Source: CBDCWT01 sp965223305 (GTDB taxonomy: Bacteria > Planctomycetota > Planctomycetia > Pirellulales > Pirellulaceae). From it: a stretch of DNA of 64,000 nt. Positions 8,212 to 17,131 of this stretch are shown here, one piece after another. The stretch covers positions 62,001-126,000 of the forward strand of contig CBDCWT010000013.1 in the NCBI GenBank assembly GCA_965223305.1, read 5' to 3'. Made by a program: the position numbers and the translations under genes. Each line of letters opens with the position of its first letter. Within the stretch, counting starts at the first letter, position 1. The notes beneath the pieces were generated by a model that was given only the letters and a program-made list of their open reading frames with translations, was not told where the DNA came from and made no database searches.

Positions 8212-9537
8212 TCAATTGACGTTGACCGTCTGACCCGGCTTCAGCCTTCTCAAGAGGGGCCCAACGATTCGTTCGTCGCCATTGAGTCCACCGGTGATTT
8301 CAATGTACTCGCCGCTGTCCTGGCCGGTCGTCAGCTTGGCAACTGCGACTTGGTTAGACGCATCCACGAGGTACACGTAGCTGCCTCCCTGTTCGTCGTA
8401 GCGGACGGCATTGGCCGGCAGAGTGAGTGTATCGGCGGGCGGTGCAAGTGTTATCGTGGCCTGGCCGAACATGCCGGGCCGCAGCCGGCCAGCTGGATTT
8501 GGCAAATCGATCTCCACCAGCATGGTCCGGGTTTTTTCGGCCAGCACTCCGGCCACCCGTGAGACTTCACCGTCGAGAGCCGCGCCTGGCAACGCTTGCA
8601 GCTCGATCTCCGCCGCGTCTCCCAGAGTTGCCAGCGGAGCGTCTCGCTCTGGCACTGCGACGCGGACACGCACTCTGTCCAACTTGGCGACAACGAACAA
8701 GGGTGCGTCATCCTTGCCGGAGCCGGTTTGAGTGTTGCGAACGAGATCCCCCGGAGCGACGTTTCGCTCCGTCACAACGCCGTCGAAGGGCGCCCGCAGC
8801 TGGGCGTACTTGATCAACTCATCCAACTCGTCCAGTTCACGCCGCTCTACTTCGGTCATCGCTCGAGTGACGTCCAGGTCGGCGCGTGCCGCATCGCTCT
8901 GAGCTTTGGCTAGCGTCAGCTCCGCTTCTGCCGAAGCAACTGCCGCTTCGGCGGCGGCCACTTCCGCAACGGCAGTTGCATGTCTCATTTGAGCTTCGTC
9001 TTCGAGCCGATTGGCAACCGCCTGCTGTTTGACCAAGTCGGCCGCGCGGTCCAAGTCGACGCGTGCAGCCATCAGGCCGGCATTCGCTTTGCTGATTTCG
9101 GCCTGAGCCGCGTCGAGCTTTGCCTGATACGAAGCCGCGCTGGCTACAGCGACCGCCAATTGAGACGTCGCGCGGCGTTCGCCTGCTTCCATCCGCCGGA
9201 TCGCTGCGAGCTTTGCCTCTCGTTGCTTCGCCATTTCCGGCACGCCGATGACTGCTAGAACATCGCCCTGTTTGACGTCCGCACCGATGTCGACCTTCAG
9301 TTCGACCAAATATCCGGCCGCCTTGGCAAACACCCGCGCCTCGTAGAAGGCATGAACGGTCGCCGGCTGCGTGGTGGTGCGTGGTATCGTCGTTCGCTTC
9401 GCTTTCAACACATCCACGCTGACTAGGCGGGTCGTCGGATCGCCGTTTATCGCAGCGTCGGTTGCCGGTTGACATCCCATACAACACGCCAGACCCGTCG
9501 CGAATGCAAGCGCAAATAGCAGCACATCTTTCTTCAT
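8212..9537 (-). CDS. RND periplasmic adaptor (HlyD/MFP family), lipoprotein
   Basis: 441 residues. The N-terminus MKKDVLLFALAFATGLACC ends in a lipobox-like LACCMGC, so it is probably anchored as a lipoprotein. A barrel-sandwich half-motif (AAGYLVELKVDIGADVKQGD) precedes a long alanine-rich coiled coil (about residues 115-245, many EAxxA/ADL heptads). The returning half is YAQLRAPFDGVVTERNVAPG, then beta-barrel and membrane-proximal domains (FGQATITLAPPADTLTLPAN). It bridges the inner-membrane pump encoded immediately downstream to an outer-membrane channel. The start at 9537 is also the first gene of the minus-strand operon. Confidence 0.92.
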   Translation of the reverse strand: MKKDVLLFALAFATGLACCMGCQPATDAAINGDPTTRLVSVDVLKAKRTTIPRTTTQPATVHAFYEARVFAKAAGYLVELKVDIGADVKQGDVLAVIGVPEMAKQREAKLAAIRRMEAGERRATSQLAVAVASAASYQAKLDAAQAEISKANAGLMAARVDLDRAADLVKQQAVANRLEDEAQMRHATAVAEVAAAEAAVASAEAELTLAKAQSDAARADLDVTRAMTEVERRELDELDELIKYAQLRAPFDGVVTERNVAPGDLVRNTQTGSGKDDAPLFVVAKLDRVRVRVAVPERDAPLATLGDAAEIELQALPGAALDGEVSRVAGVLAEKTRTMLVEIDLPNPAGRLRPGMFGQATITLAPPADTLTLPANAVRYDEQGGSYVYLVDASNQVAVAKLTTGQDSGEYIEITGGLNGDERIVGPLLRRLKPGQTVNVN

Positions 9538-9799
9538 ATGAACACCTGACGCAATCGGCAGAGCTTACCTAACAGGACAGTCCTTCATGCTACTCACCCG
9601 TCTGATGGCCGGCAATTGAGAAAGCACTCCTCCCATCGGATCTGATCACGCCGGCAGCGACAGTAATGCGGGGCGTGCCCGTCGTATGACCGCTAGGGGG
9701 TTTTCTGTTTGACCGTGATTTCGCGGTTCGATCTAGTCTTTGGGCTCCTGCGCTATGTAAGGGGCGGATCAACTATCCTGTTTGGTTTGAGCGCCGCGC
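9538..9799. promoter_or_regulatory. Divergent intergenic region between pump operon and outer-membrane factor gene
   Basis: 262 bp separating two oppositely transcribed genes that should work in one tripartite pump, so both promoters must lie here. I can name no reliable -10/-35 pair or operator, and no regulator gene is adjacent. Confidence 0.35.
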
Positions 9800-11404
9800 A
9801 TGTCTGGTCGCCTGAGTATCCTGCCAGTTGTAGGCATCTTGCTTGTAGAAGTGGGGTGTTCAGGACTGGACAACAGGCCTGAGCCGATCGATGGCTCGCT
9901 GCGGCGAGAGCGAGCCGCGCACCAACAGGTCGACCGCAACCGTACAGCCACCATTCGCCCTGCGAGGTTCGATAAGCGAGTAGAAGGCAGCTCTGAGGTG
10001 CCAGCCGACTCGCTGCCCGTCCCAGTAAACGAGCCCCTTGCCCGCCTGGGCCTTCAACCACACCAGACTTCGCACACCTTCGGCCTACCGTCCGCGCCGA
10101 TGGAATTCACCACTGTGCCCGCGGCGTTGAATCTAGACCTGCCGGGTGCCTTGGCAATGGCGGCAGGTCAGAACCCCCAAATCGCTTTCGCATCAGCGCG
10201 CTACCGAGAGGCTTACGCTCGCCTGGAGTCGGCCCAAACACTGTGGCTCCCCTCAATCCGTGTCGGAGCTAGTTTCAATCATCACGATGGCACGTTGCAA
10301 GCATCAGGGGGACAAGTGCTCAACGCCAGCCGTTCCTCATTACAAGCAGGCTTAGGAACGCGTGCCATCGGCGCCGGCAGCCCGGCCGTGCCAGGTGTTT
10401 CCGCCCAATTCCACACCTCCGACGCCGTATACCAACCGGCGATCGCCGGCCATGCCGCTGCGGCTCAGAACGCCGCCGCTGTCGCTGTCACCAACAACAC
10501 GTTGTTGGCGACCGCCTTGGCCTACCTTGAACTGCTTGGCACAACGCAGCAATTGCGAATCGCGGAAGATACTCGCGATAACGCCGAGAACCTAGCAGCA
10601 TTGACTGCCACGTTCGCGCGCACTGGCCAAGGACCTCAGGCCGATGCCGACCGCACACAAACAGAACTAGTTCGTCGCCGAAACGCGGTCTCTCGTGCCC
10701 AAGAAAACAAGCAAGTGGCAACCGCACGGCTCGCCGAGCTGCTAAGTCTCGATCCTTCCGTCGGGGTCATGCCATTGGAGGCGACAATTGTCCCCATCGA
10801 GCTCGTTTCGCCTGACCTACCTCCTTCCGAGCTGGTTGCGACCGGCCTAACCAACCGTCCAGAGTTGTCCGAGGCGCAATCCCTCGTTTGCGAAGCCGTC
10901 TGCCGACTGCGCCGCGAACGGTTGGCGCCACTGCTGCCGAGCGTCTTGCTGGGCATTAGCCAAAGTGGGTTCGGCGGTGGGTTCGGCTCGAACATCGACA
11001 ACTATCGCGGGCGGTTCGACTTTGACGCCGCCGTTTTCTGGGAACTGCGTAACCTTGGTTTTGGTGAACGGGCCAAGCGTGCTGAGACGAGTTCAGGATA
11101 TGATCAGGCACTGGCCCTGCAAGCCGGGATGATGGATCGTGTGGCTCGCGAAGTTGTCGAGGCACACACTCAAGTCAACGCCCGCAAGGACCGGATCGAA
11201 GTAGCGCGATCAGGAGTCGAGTCGGCGACCAACTCTTACGAACGAAATCTCGTTCGCATCCGCGAAGCGCAGGGGTTGCCCATTGAAATGCTCCAGTCCT
11301 TACAGGCCCTGGACGAAGCGCGCCACGAATATCTGCGAACACTAGTCGACTACAACGAAGCACAATTTCGCCTCCAGCGCGCGCTCGGGTGGCCAGTCCT
11401 TTAG
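9800..11404 (+). CDS. TolC-type outer-membrane efflux protein (OEP), lipoprotein-like
   Basis: 534 residues. The leader MSGRLSILPVVGILLVEVGC ends with a lipobox-like cysteine, as in NodT/OprM-type factors. Two OEP halves follow: the first around LALAMAAGQNPQIAFASARY, with coiled-coil helices through RIAEDTRDNAENLAALTATF; the second around SELVATGLTNRPELSEAQSL, ending with YNEAQFRLQRALGWPVL. Such proteins form the trimeric channel across the outer membrane for RND pumps. Placed head-to-head with the adaptor gene, it most likely completes that pump. An asparagine/alanine-rich middle section (about 180-220) is longer than in TolC. Confidence 0.88.
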   Translation: MSGRLSILPVVGILLVEVGCSGLDNRPEPIDGSLRRERAAHQQVDRNRTATIRPARFDKRVEGSSEVPADSLPVPVNEPLARLGLQPHQTSHTFGLPSAPMEFTTVPAALNLDLPGALAMAAGQNPQIAFASARYREAYARLESAQTLWLPSIRVGASFNHHDGTLQASGGQVLNASRSSLQAGLGTRAIGAGSPAVPGVSAQFHTSDAVYQPAIAGHAAAAQNAAAVAVTNNTLLATALAYLELLGTTQQLRIAEDTRDNAENLAALTATFARTGQGPQADADRTQTELVRRRNAVSRAQENKQVATARLAELLSLDPSVGVMPLEATIVPIELVSPDLPPSELVATGLTNRPELSEAQSLVCEAVCRLRRERLAPLLPSVLLGISQSGFGGGFGSNIDNYRGRFDFDAAVFWELRNLGFGERAKRAETSSGYDQALALQAGMMDRVAREVVEAHTQVNARKDRIEVARSGVESATNSYERNLVRIREAQGLPIEMLQSLQALDEARHEYLRTLVDYNEAQFRLQRALGWPVL

Positions 11405-11459
11405 ATAGATTCACTTAGCACCTTGAATCGACGTAGCGCCTAAATCAAGGTACACCATC

Positions 11460-12875
11460 TTGCGTCACTTTCGGAAGCAAGCGTTAACAACGTTCCTTGC
11501 CTGGTGCGTGTTCGTCCTTTGCTGCGCCTCCTTACCCGTCGTTCGTGCGCAGCCGAATTGGCAAGAAGAGTTCTCCTCGCTCCGCGAAACCGTCCACCAG
11601 CAGCAAAGAGTCATCGAGCAACAGGGACGATGGATTGAAGCTCAGCAAAGACAACTCGACAACCTAGCACTGGCAAGTGATACACCTCGTTCCAGCGGCC
11701 ACCATGGCATCACTGCAGAATACGATGGCGGTTTTGTGTTCGCCAGCCGCGGTGATGGTCTTGGTAAATCCTACGAGAGGTTCATGATGCGGATCGGCAG
11801 CTGGGGACAGTTGCGTCACAATTTCTTTGATTCGGATGGACCGAACCCGGATCAAAATGACCTCGAGCTCGAGCGATTGCGATTGGTTTTCGACGGCCAC
11901 GCATTCAACACGAGTTTTAGGTACTTCTTCCAGTTGGACGCCGACAGCGACGCCGGTGAGACCGTCGACATGCTGGACTATTATGTCACCTACGACTTTG
12001 GCCGTGACCTATTCTGTTGGGACAGCGGAAGACTGGCCTTGCGGTTCGGCAAATGGAAGATCGGTTTCAATCGGGCACGCGAGGAGTCCGGCACTCGAAT
12101 GCAATTCTCCGATCGGTCTATCGCTAGTGTCCTGTTTGACTTCGATCGGAGTTTGGGTCTGGGTTTGCTGGGACGACGCGGTCAATTCGACTGGCAGGTC
12201 ACGGTTGCGAACGGCATCGACACGGGAGGATTTCGGTCGTCGCGATCTGGCGACCTCGACCGTAACGTGGCTGTGGCGGCGCGGATTAACTGGTTGGCCT
12301 CGGGCTACTGGGGAACCGATGGGCACGCCGACCTGGATTGGCGTCACACACCTGCCATTCGCCTGGGCACTGGCTTTACCTATACACGACCCGATTTGGA
12401 AGGCGCCCGCGAGTTTGCATTCCCTCGCGTTGTCGACTCGGGCGCCACCATCGACACGGTGCTACCCGTAGGAACTACGGCGTACAACATGTACATGTAC
12501 TCCGGTGACTTGAACCTAAAATACCGCGGGTTCAGTTTTGTCTTTGAGTACTACGCGCGGCAGTTCGCTGGGTTCTCCGCTGCCACCCTCGATCACGGGT
12601 ACTGGGCCGAGCTGGGCTATTTCGTCGTTCCAAATCATCTGCAACTATTAGCCCGTCATTCGCGAATCGTAGGTAGCTCGGGCACACTGGGGGTGGCCAA
12701 CCGGAGCGCCGATGAGGTCGCTGCCGGATTTGTCATCTACGTGAGAAAACACAATCTGAAAGCCACCTTCGATGTGACTCACTTGAACGGAGCACCGGTC
12801 AACGATACTGCGCTGAATATTCGTCCCGGCGATGCAGGTTGGCTATATCGGACGCAGTTGCAGTGGAAGTTCTAG
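11460..12875 (+). CDS. Phosphate-selective porin O/P-like outer-membrane channel
   Basis: 471 residues from a TTG start at 11460; the start is uncertain because the ribosome site is weak. The signal peptide (AWCVFVLCCASLPVVRAQ) is followed by a coiled-coil stretch rich in glutamine (SLRETVHQQQRVIEQQ), common at the N-terminus of planctomycete porins. A beta-barrel follows, with alternating strands such as LRLVFDGHAFNTSFRYFFQL, LALRFGKWKIGFNRA and LNLKYRGFSFVFEYYARQF. It ends with the aromatic C-terminal beta-signal LQWKF. It resembles OprO/OprP-type porins; ligand preference cannot be read. It sits 55 bp behind the OEP gene, possibly in the same transcript. Confidence 0.82.
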   Translation: MRHFRKQALTTFLAWCVFVLCCASLPVVRAQPNWQEEFSSLRETVHQQQRVIEQQGRWIEAQQRQLDNLALASDTPRSSGHHGITAEYDGGFVFASRGDGLGKSYERFMMRIGSWGQLRHNFFDSDGPNPDQNDLELERLRLVFDGHAFNTSFRYFFQLDADSDAGETVDMLDYYVTYDFGRDLFCWDSGRLALRFGKWKIGFNRAREESGTRMQFSDRSIASVLFDFDRSLGLGLLGRRGQFDWQVTVANGIDTGGFRSSRSGDLDRNVAVAARINWLASGYWGTDGHADLDWRHTPAIRLGTGFTYTRPDLEGAREFAFPRVVDSGATIDTVLPVGTTAYNMYMYSGDLNLKYRGFSFVFEYYARQFAGFSAATLDHGYWAELGYFVVPNHLQLLARHSRIVGSSGTLGVANRSADEVAAGFVIYVRKHNLKATFDVTHLNGAPVNDTALNIRPGDAGWLYRTQLQWKF

Positions 12876-13065
12876 CCGGGGTCATTCCCTCAACCTCCCG
12901 GTTCAACTGTGCGGAATCTAACGACTGTCCTGGTCTTGCAGCCCCATGAGGGCCGCCGAATATCAGAGGCGCCACTACCGTTGCGATCTTAATAAACCCG
13001 ATCGGCAAGATCACCGACGAAGAAAGGAGAGACCACACGGCCCGCACCACTGTAGGATTCGGAGC

Positions 13066-14565
13066 ATGCAGATTTCCCCTCTTCGACTGATCGTGCGGTT
13101 CATGGTGCTGGGCCTTGCCGTGGGTGCTCCTGTGGCAGCAATTGCGCAAGACTGGGTAGGTACACCGCATGATCCGAGCTTGTGGCAACGGCTTCAAGAG
13201 AACGAGCGCCGCATTCAACAGCTGGAAGCGGCCCTCCATAGCTCAACACCCTCGGCGATGGGACAGTTTCACCTATCCAGGCTGGGGACTGGCTCGGAAC
13301 CGGATATCAAAGCGGATGCAGGCGCCACTTCGAGCGCCGGTGGCAAACCGTCTCTCAAGATCAATGGTCGCATTCACCTCGACTACTGGAACTACGCCAA
13401 CACTAGTCCTGGCATTGGCTTTTTTGAGCATAACGACGCAACGGCGCCAGACTTCGGAACGGACCCACAGGACCGGCTGTTCTTTAGGCGGATCCGGCTC
13501 AACTTCGAAGGCGATCTGTTTGAAACCATGATCTATCGGATGCAAATCGACTTCAACTCGCCCGACACCGGGGAGATGAAGGACATTTACATTGGCTTCA
13601 AGGAACTACCGATTCTGGGCACCGTGCGAATTGGCAATCACAAGCGACCGCTTGGGTTGGATCACTTGAACAGCAGCCGATTCAACGTCTTCATTGAACG
13701 TCCGCTCGTAGTTGAAGCCTTTAACGAGGACGCTCGACGTGTGGGAATTTCGGCCGCTAACTACTCCCAAGACCAGTCCTATTTTTGGCAGTACGGTGTA
13801 TATGCTCTGGAAAACGCCGTACTCGATGGAGAGATCGTCGGCGACTCCATGCAACTTAGCGGAAACGCACGGTTAGCGAGCAGCCCTTGGTATGACGAAT
13901 ACTCAGGTGGCCGCGGCTACTTTCACTGGGCGATCTCTGGCATGGTGGCCCGACCCGACGGAGATGCATCCCCGGCGGACACTAACGCCAACCAAGGTCG
14001 CTTCCGGACTCGGGCCGAGCTGCGTAGCAACAGCCGCTGGATTGACACGAGAGCGATTGCCGGAGCGGACTGGTACGAGATTCTGGGGCTCGAAGCGATC
14101 TTGAACCTCGGTCCACTTCAGGTTGTCGGCGAGTACCAATCGAATTGGATGCAGCGCGACAACGTGACCGCTGGCACGGGGCCCGATCTGAATTTCCACG
14201 GCGGGTACGTCTACGTGGCATATATGCTGACCGGCGAGCACGTACCCTACAAGAGGACTTCTGGGACGATCGACCGTGTGAGACCGTTTGAGAACTGTTT
14301 TCGGGTCAGGACAAGCGACGGCGTTGGTGGCGGTTGGGGGGCCTGGCAGGTCGCCATGCGGTACTCTCATCTCGACCTAACTGATAGCGACATTCGAGGC
14401 GGTGTCGAGAACAACGCTACGCTAGGGCTGGTCTGGTACTTTAACGCGTATTCGTCATTGCAATTCAACGCCGTCTATGGCGACATTAATGACCGCGCTC
14501 CGGTCAGTGGCTTCACAGACGGACACTTTACTGCTTTCGGATCTCGACTGAGACTTAATTTCTGA
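13066..14565 (+). CDS. Second phosphate-selective porin O/P-like channel
   Basis: About 499 residues from ATG 13066 (AGGA 8 bp upstream), preferred over a longer frame from 12946 whose extra N-terminus is arginine-rich and lacks a leader. The signal peptide ends VAAIAQD. A short coiled coil (RLQENERRIQQLEAAL) leads into the barrel: LKINGRIHLDYWNYAN, RLFFRRIRLNFEGDLFE, IYIGFKELPILGTVRIGNHK and PLGLDHLNSSRFNVFIERPL. The last two are the conserved OprP-family core. The last residues are RLRLNF, a proper beta-signal. The RIGNHKRPLGLD segment makes the family call firmer here than for the neighbouring porin. Two adjacent but divergent porins suggest different substrates. Confidence 0.87.
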   Translation: MQISPLRLIVRFMVLGLAVGAPVAAIAQDWVGTPHDPSLWQRLQENERRIQQLEAALHSSTPSAMGQFHLSRLGTGSEPDIKADAGATSSAGGKPSLKINGRIHLDYWNYANTSPGIGFFEHNDATAPDFGTDPQDRLFFRRIRLNFEGDLFETMIYRMQIDFNSPDTGEMKDIYIGFKELPILGTVRIGNHKRPLGLDHLNSSRFNVFIERPLVVEAFNEDARRVGISAANYSQDQSYFWQYGVYALENAVLDGEIVGDSMQLSGNARLASSPWYDEYSGGRGYFHWAISGMVARPDGDASPADTNANQGRFRTRAELRSNSRWIDTRAIAGADWYEILGLEAILNLGPLQVVGEYQSNWMQRDNVTAGTGPDLNFHGGYVYVAYMLTGEHVPYKRTSGTIDRVRPFENCFRVRTSDGVGGGWGAWQVAMRYSHLDLTDSDIRGGVENNATLGLVWYFNAYSSLQFNAVYGDINDRAPVSGFTDGHFTAFGSRLRLNF

Positions 14566-15104
14566 TTGTTGGCCTCCGTCAGCATGCAGACGGGAAGCGG
14601 GTCCACCACCTCCGCTGCAACAGTCATGCAAGACGCTCGGGAGGGCGAGGCTCCTGCCGAGCCGAGGTTGCATCCGGTTGTGGTGGGGACCGTGGGCCAA
14701 CGCCCAGCGGCTGATGCTGCAAGAGTCACATCGCCAGGCAAAGTCCGCGTGCAGGTCTTGGTGTCTCTGTGTCCTCTGTGCCTCTGTGTTTGAATTTGTT
14801 TTTGAAACACAGAGGCACAGAGATCACAGAGGAAGCCGGGGACAACCTACAATGTGGCACGGAGTGCTGGTTCATAGAAGCGAAGGAGCTCGCGCGCCCG
14901 GAGGTGCCGGCAGTTGGTAGACTGCCGCTAGGCACTTGATCCGCAATTCAGCGGCCCGCCGTGACACTCGCTTCTGTCATCTCGTCCTGTTGGCCGTTAT
15001 CATGACACGGCTCGTGGTGGAGCAACTTGCGGCGGCGCATTCAGTTTCTTGTGGCGAATCGATTCGTTATCTCGTGTCGCTGTCCCCTCTTAGCAGGCTA
15101 GAAC
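14566..15104. repeat. Gene-free stretch with dispersed hairpin modules
   Basis: No gene seen. It contains the GGGAGGGCGAGGCTCCTGCC module (about 14635-14665) and the GCCAACGCCCAGCGGCTGAT module (about 14690-14716). A long imperfect hairpin of CTCTGTGTCCTCTGTGCCTC type follows (arms about 14763-14791 and 14806-14832). A smaller stem is CGGCAGT/ACTGCCG (14908-14914 with 14921-14927), closed outside by GTGCC/GGCAC. One of the last two could terminate the porin transcript, but neither has a T-run. Confidence 0.75.
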
Positions 15105-16508
15105 ATGAGTGACACTCAGCAAGACATCGGCCAACCAGATGAGGCGGCGGATACGGCGTCAGGGTTCCATTCCGAAGACTGGTTGGCAATCTGTATAGGC
15201 GGCATCCTGCTCGTAACATGCCTGACTGCGGTGTTGGTGACCGGCGCAGACATGGACGGAGCAATTCGGAGTCCGTTGGCCAAGTGGCTCACCAAGCCCG
15301 GAGGATGGTCAGTGAATCCGATCGCTGCGTTTTACGTTCCGGACAGCGTGAATGTGATCCCGGGACTGGTTGGCGTACTCGTGCTGATGCTGCTGGTGTT
15401 CGGAGCCGCTGTGACGATGATGGGTCAGCGATGTCGTTCCTTTGCTGTCGGATTCTGTTTTGTGTTTTCCTTGGCAACGTTGGCTTACGTGCTGGCGGGC
15501 CAAGAGGTTGTGAAGCACTACAACTTGGGATATGCCTTGTGGGCATTGGTTATCGGTTTGTTGATCAGCAACACGATAAGGACACCCGGCTGGGCGCGGC
15601 CGGCGATTCGCACGGAGCTGTTCATAAAGTCCGGATTGGTGCTACTCGGAGCAGAAGTGCTTTTCAGCCGCCTGCTTGTCTTGGGTGTGCCCGGAATATT
15701 CGTAGCTTGGGTGGTGACTCCGATTGTTTTGGTGACGACTTTCTGGTTCGGGCAGAGAGTCCTGAGAATTGAGTCGCCGTCGCTAACCATGGTGATCGCT
15801 GCCGACATGTCAGTGTGCGGAGTATCGGCGGCAATTGCCACAGCCGCAGCTTGCAATGCGAAGAAAGAAGAGCTAACGCTTGCAGTTGGAATGTCGTTGT
15901 CATTCACGGTAGTCATGATGATCGCGATGCCTGTGGTCATCCAACTGATGGGCCTGAGCGAAGTTCTTGGCGGCGCTTGGATGGGTGGTACGATTGACGC
16001 CACGGGAGCGGTAGCGGCCGCTGGCGCGATGCTTGGCGAAAACGCTCTGCAGGTGGCTGCTACGGTGAAGATGATACAGAACATACTTATCGGCGTGGTT
16101 GCGTTTTGCGTGGCGGTGTTCTGGGTGCTGAGGGTCGAGCAAGCGAAAGGTCAGGTTGAGCCAAGCGTCGTGGAGATTTGGCGACGATTTCCCAAGTTCA
16201 TTCTGGGCTTCTTGGCGGCGTCGATCGCTTTTTCCGCATTGTATGCAGCCTCGGTCAACGGGCCCCAGATCGTCAATGGAGTGATCAATGGCGGCACCAA
16301 AATGCTTCGCGGCTGGCTTTTCTGTCTGGCCTTTGTCAGCATCGGGCTGGAGACTGAATTTCGTGAACTGGCGAGATTCTTCAAAGGTGGCAAACCGATT
16401 GTGCTCTACGCCGTCGGCCAGTCGTTTAACTTGTGCTTGACATTGCTGATGGCATGGCTGATGTTCGAGAAAGTGTTTCCACACGCATCAGCAGTGCTGC
16501 AAGACTAG
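15105..16508 (+). CDS. YeiH/UPF0324-family membrane transporter (putative sulfate/anion exporter)
   Basis: 467 residues with about ten to twelve membrane helices, e.g. WLAICIGGILLVTCLTAVLV, LVGVLVLMLLVFGAAVTM and FCFVFSLATLAYVLAG. Family hallmarks are GYALWALVIGLLISNTI, FIKSGLVLLGAEVLFSRLL, IAADMSVCGVSAAIATAAAC and GGTIDATGAVAAAGAMLGE. The family is often annotated as a putative sulfate exporter, but transport data are thin. This protein carries an N-terminal extension of about 100 residues with extra helices before the YeiH core, as in longer planctomycete and marine versions. A tiny membrane protein follows after 12 bp. Confidence 0.87.
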   Translation: MSDTQQDIGQPDEAADTASGFHSEDWLAICIGGILLVTCLTAVLVTGADMDGAIRSPLAKWLTKPGGWSVNPIAAFYVPDSVNVIPGLVGVLVLMLLVFGAAVTMMGQRCRSFAVGFCFVFSLATLAYVLAGQEVVKHYNLGYALWALVIGLLISNTIRTPGWARPAIRTELFIKSGLVLLGAEVLFSRLLVLGVPGIFVAWVVTPIVLVTTFWFGQRVLRIESPSLTMVIAADMSVCGVSAAIATAAACNAKKEELTLAVGMSLSFTVVMMIAMPVVIQLMGLSEVLGGAWMGGTIDATGAVAAAGAMLGENALQVAATVKMIQNILIGVVAFCVAVFWVLRVEQAKGQVEPSVVEIWRRFPKFILGFLAASIAFSALYAASVNGPQIVNGVINGGTKMLRGWLFCLAFVSIGLETEFRELARFFKGGKPIVLYAVGQSFNLCLTLLMAWLMFEKVFPHASAVLQD

Positions 16509-16520
16509 GAGCCTGACCCG

Positions 16521-16769
16521 ATGGCTTGCTGCGATATGAAAAGGCGGTCGGCATTCCTCGTAGCTGTTCTGACACTTGTGTTCCTTTGGACGCTTGTCCT
16601 CCCGCGGATTGGCTCGCAGCCGTCGGTCCGCTCTCGAATCGAATTCTTGAATCAACAGGGCATTGATCCGGCAGCGCTTTACTATACGGATCTCGAGGTA
16701 ATGGAAAGCATTGCTTTTGAAGTCGCTGCAGTTTCCCAGGCACATCCCGAGGCGTTCTGGGCCAATTGA
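16521..16769 (+). CDS. Small single-helix membrane protein, probable YeiH-transporter partner
   Basis: 82 residues; ATG 16521 with AGGAG about 9 bp upstream (overlapping the end of the transporter gene), so the two are almost certainly co-transcribed. A basic start (MKRRS) precedes one helix (AFLVAVLTLVFLWTLVLP). A soluble 50-residue tail of mixed helix follows (SRIEFLNQQGIDPAALYYTD). I do not recognise a named domain. Its size, single helix and tight coupling suggest an accessory or stabilising subunit of the transporter, but this is inference. Confidence 0.65.
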   Translation: MACCDMKRRSAFLVAVLTLVFLWTLVLPRIGSQPSVRSRIEFLNQQGIDPAALYYTDLEVMESIAFEVAAVSQAHPEAFWAN

Positions 16770-16837
16770 ACCAATCAGCCCTCAACATCCTGAAGCGCCG
16801 AACTGACTGAAGAGCCAGCCATCGGGAAGCGCTCTAG

Positions 16838-17011
16838 CCCGGATTATTCATGAAGATCGTCGCGAGAGGTTGTAAGTACGTTCGTGGCAAGGAAGGCGAG
16901 CAATTCTCCCACAGGCGTATTGAAGCAATACGTCGAGGGAGAATTGTGAAGCATGACGAAGCCACGGATGGACTTACGACCTCGCAGCAGATCGCTCATG
17001 AATAATTCGGG
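16838..17011. mobile_element. 174-bp long-hairpin MITE, copy A (CTAG duplication)
   Basis: Terminal repeats CCCGGATTATTCATGA and TCATGAATAATTCGGG, flanked by CTAG at 16834-16837 and 17012-17015. The interior is also self-complementary: GAGAGGTTGTAAG pairs with CTTACGACCTC, TTCGTGGC with GCCACGGA, CAATTCTCCC (16901-16910) with GGGAGAATTG (16937-16946), and CGTATTG (16916-16922) with CAATACG (16926-16932) around an AAG loop. The copy at 35519-35692 differs at 4 of 174 positions. No transposase is inside. A 51-codon frame from ATG 16850 is open but probably incidental. The rest of 16770-17131 holds nothing recognisable. Confidence 0.85.
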
Positions 17012-17131
17012 CTAGCGATTCCAACGGTGGTATGATCAGCGAGCTCCCGTACGCCTTCTCGGGAGGCCTATCTGTAATTGCTGAAAGATCCGGAATCCCC
17101 GTGTGTGTAGGTATCAGAGGAGAAACTACGA

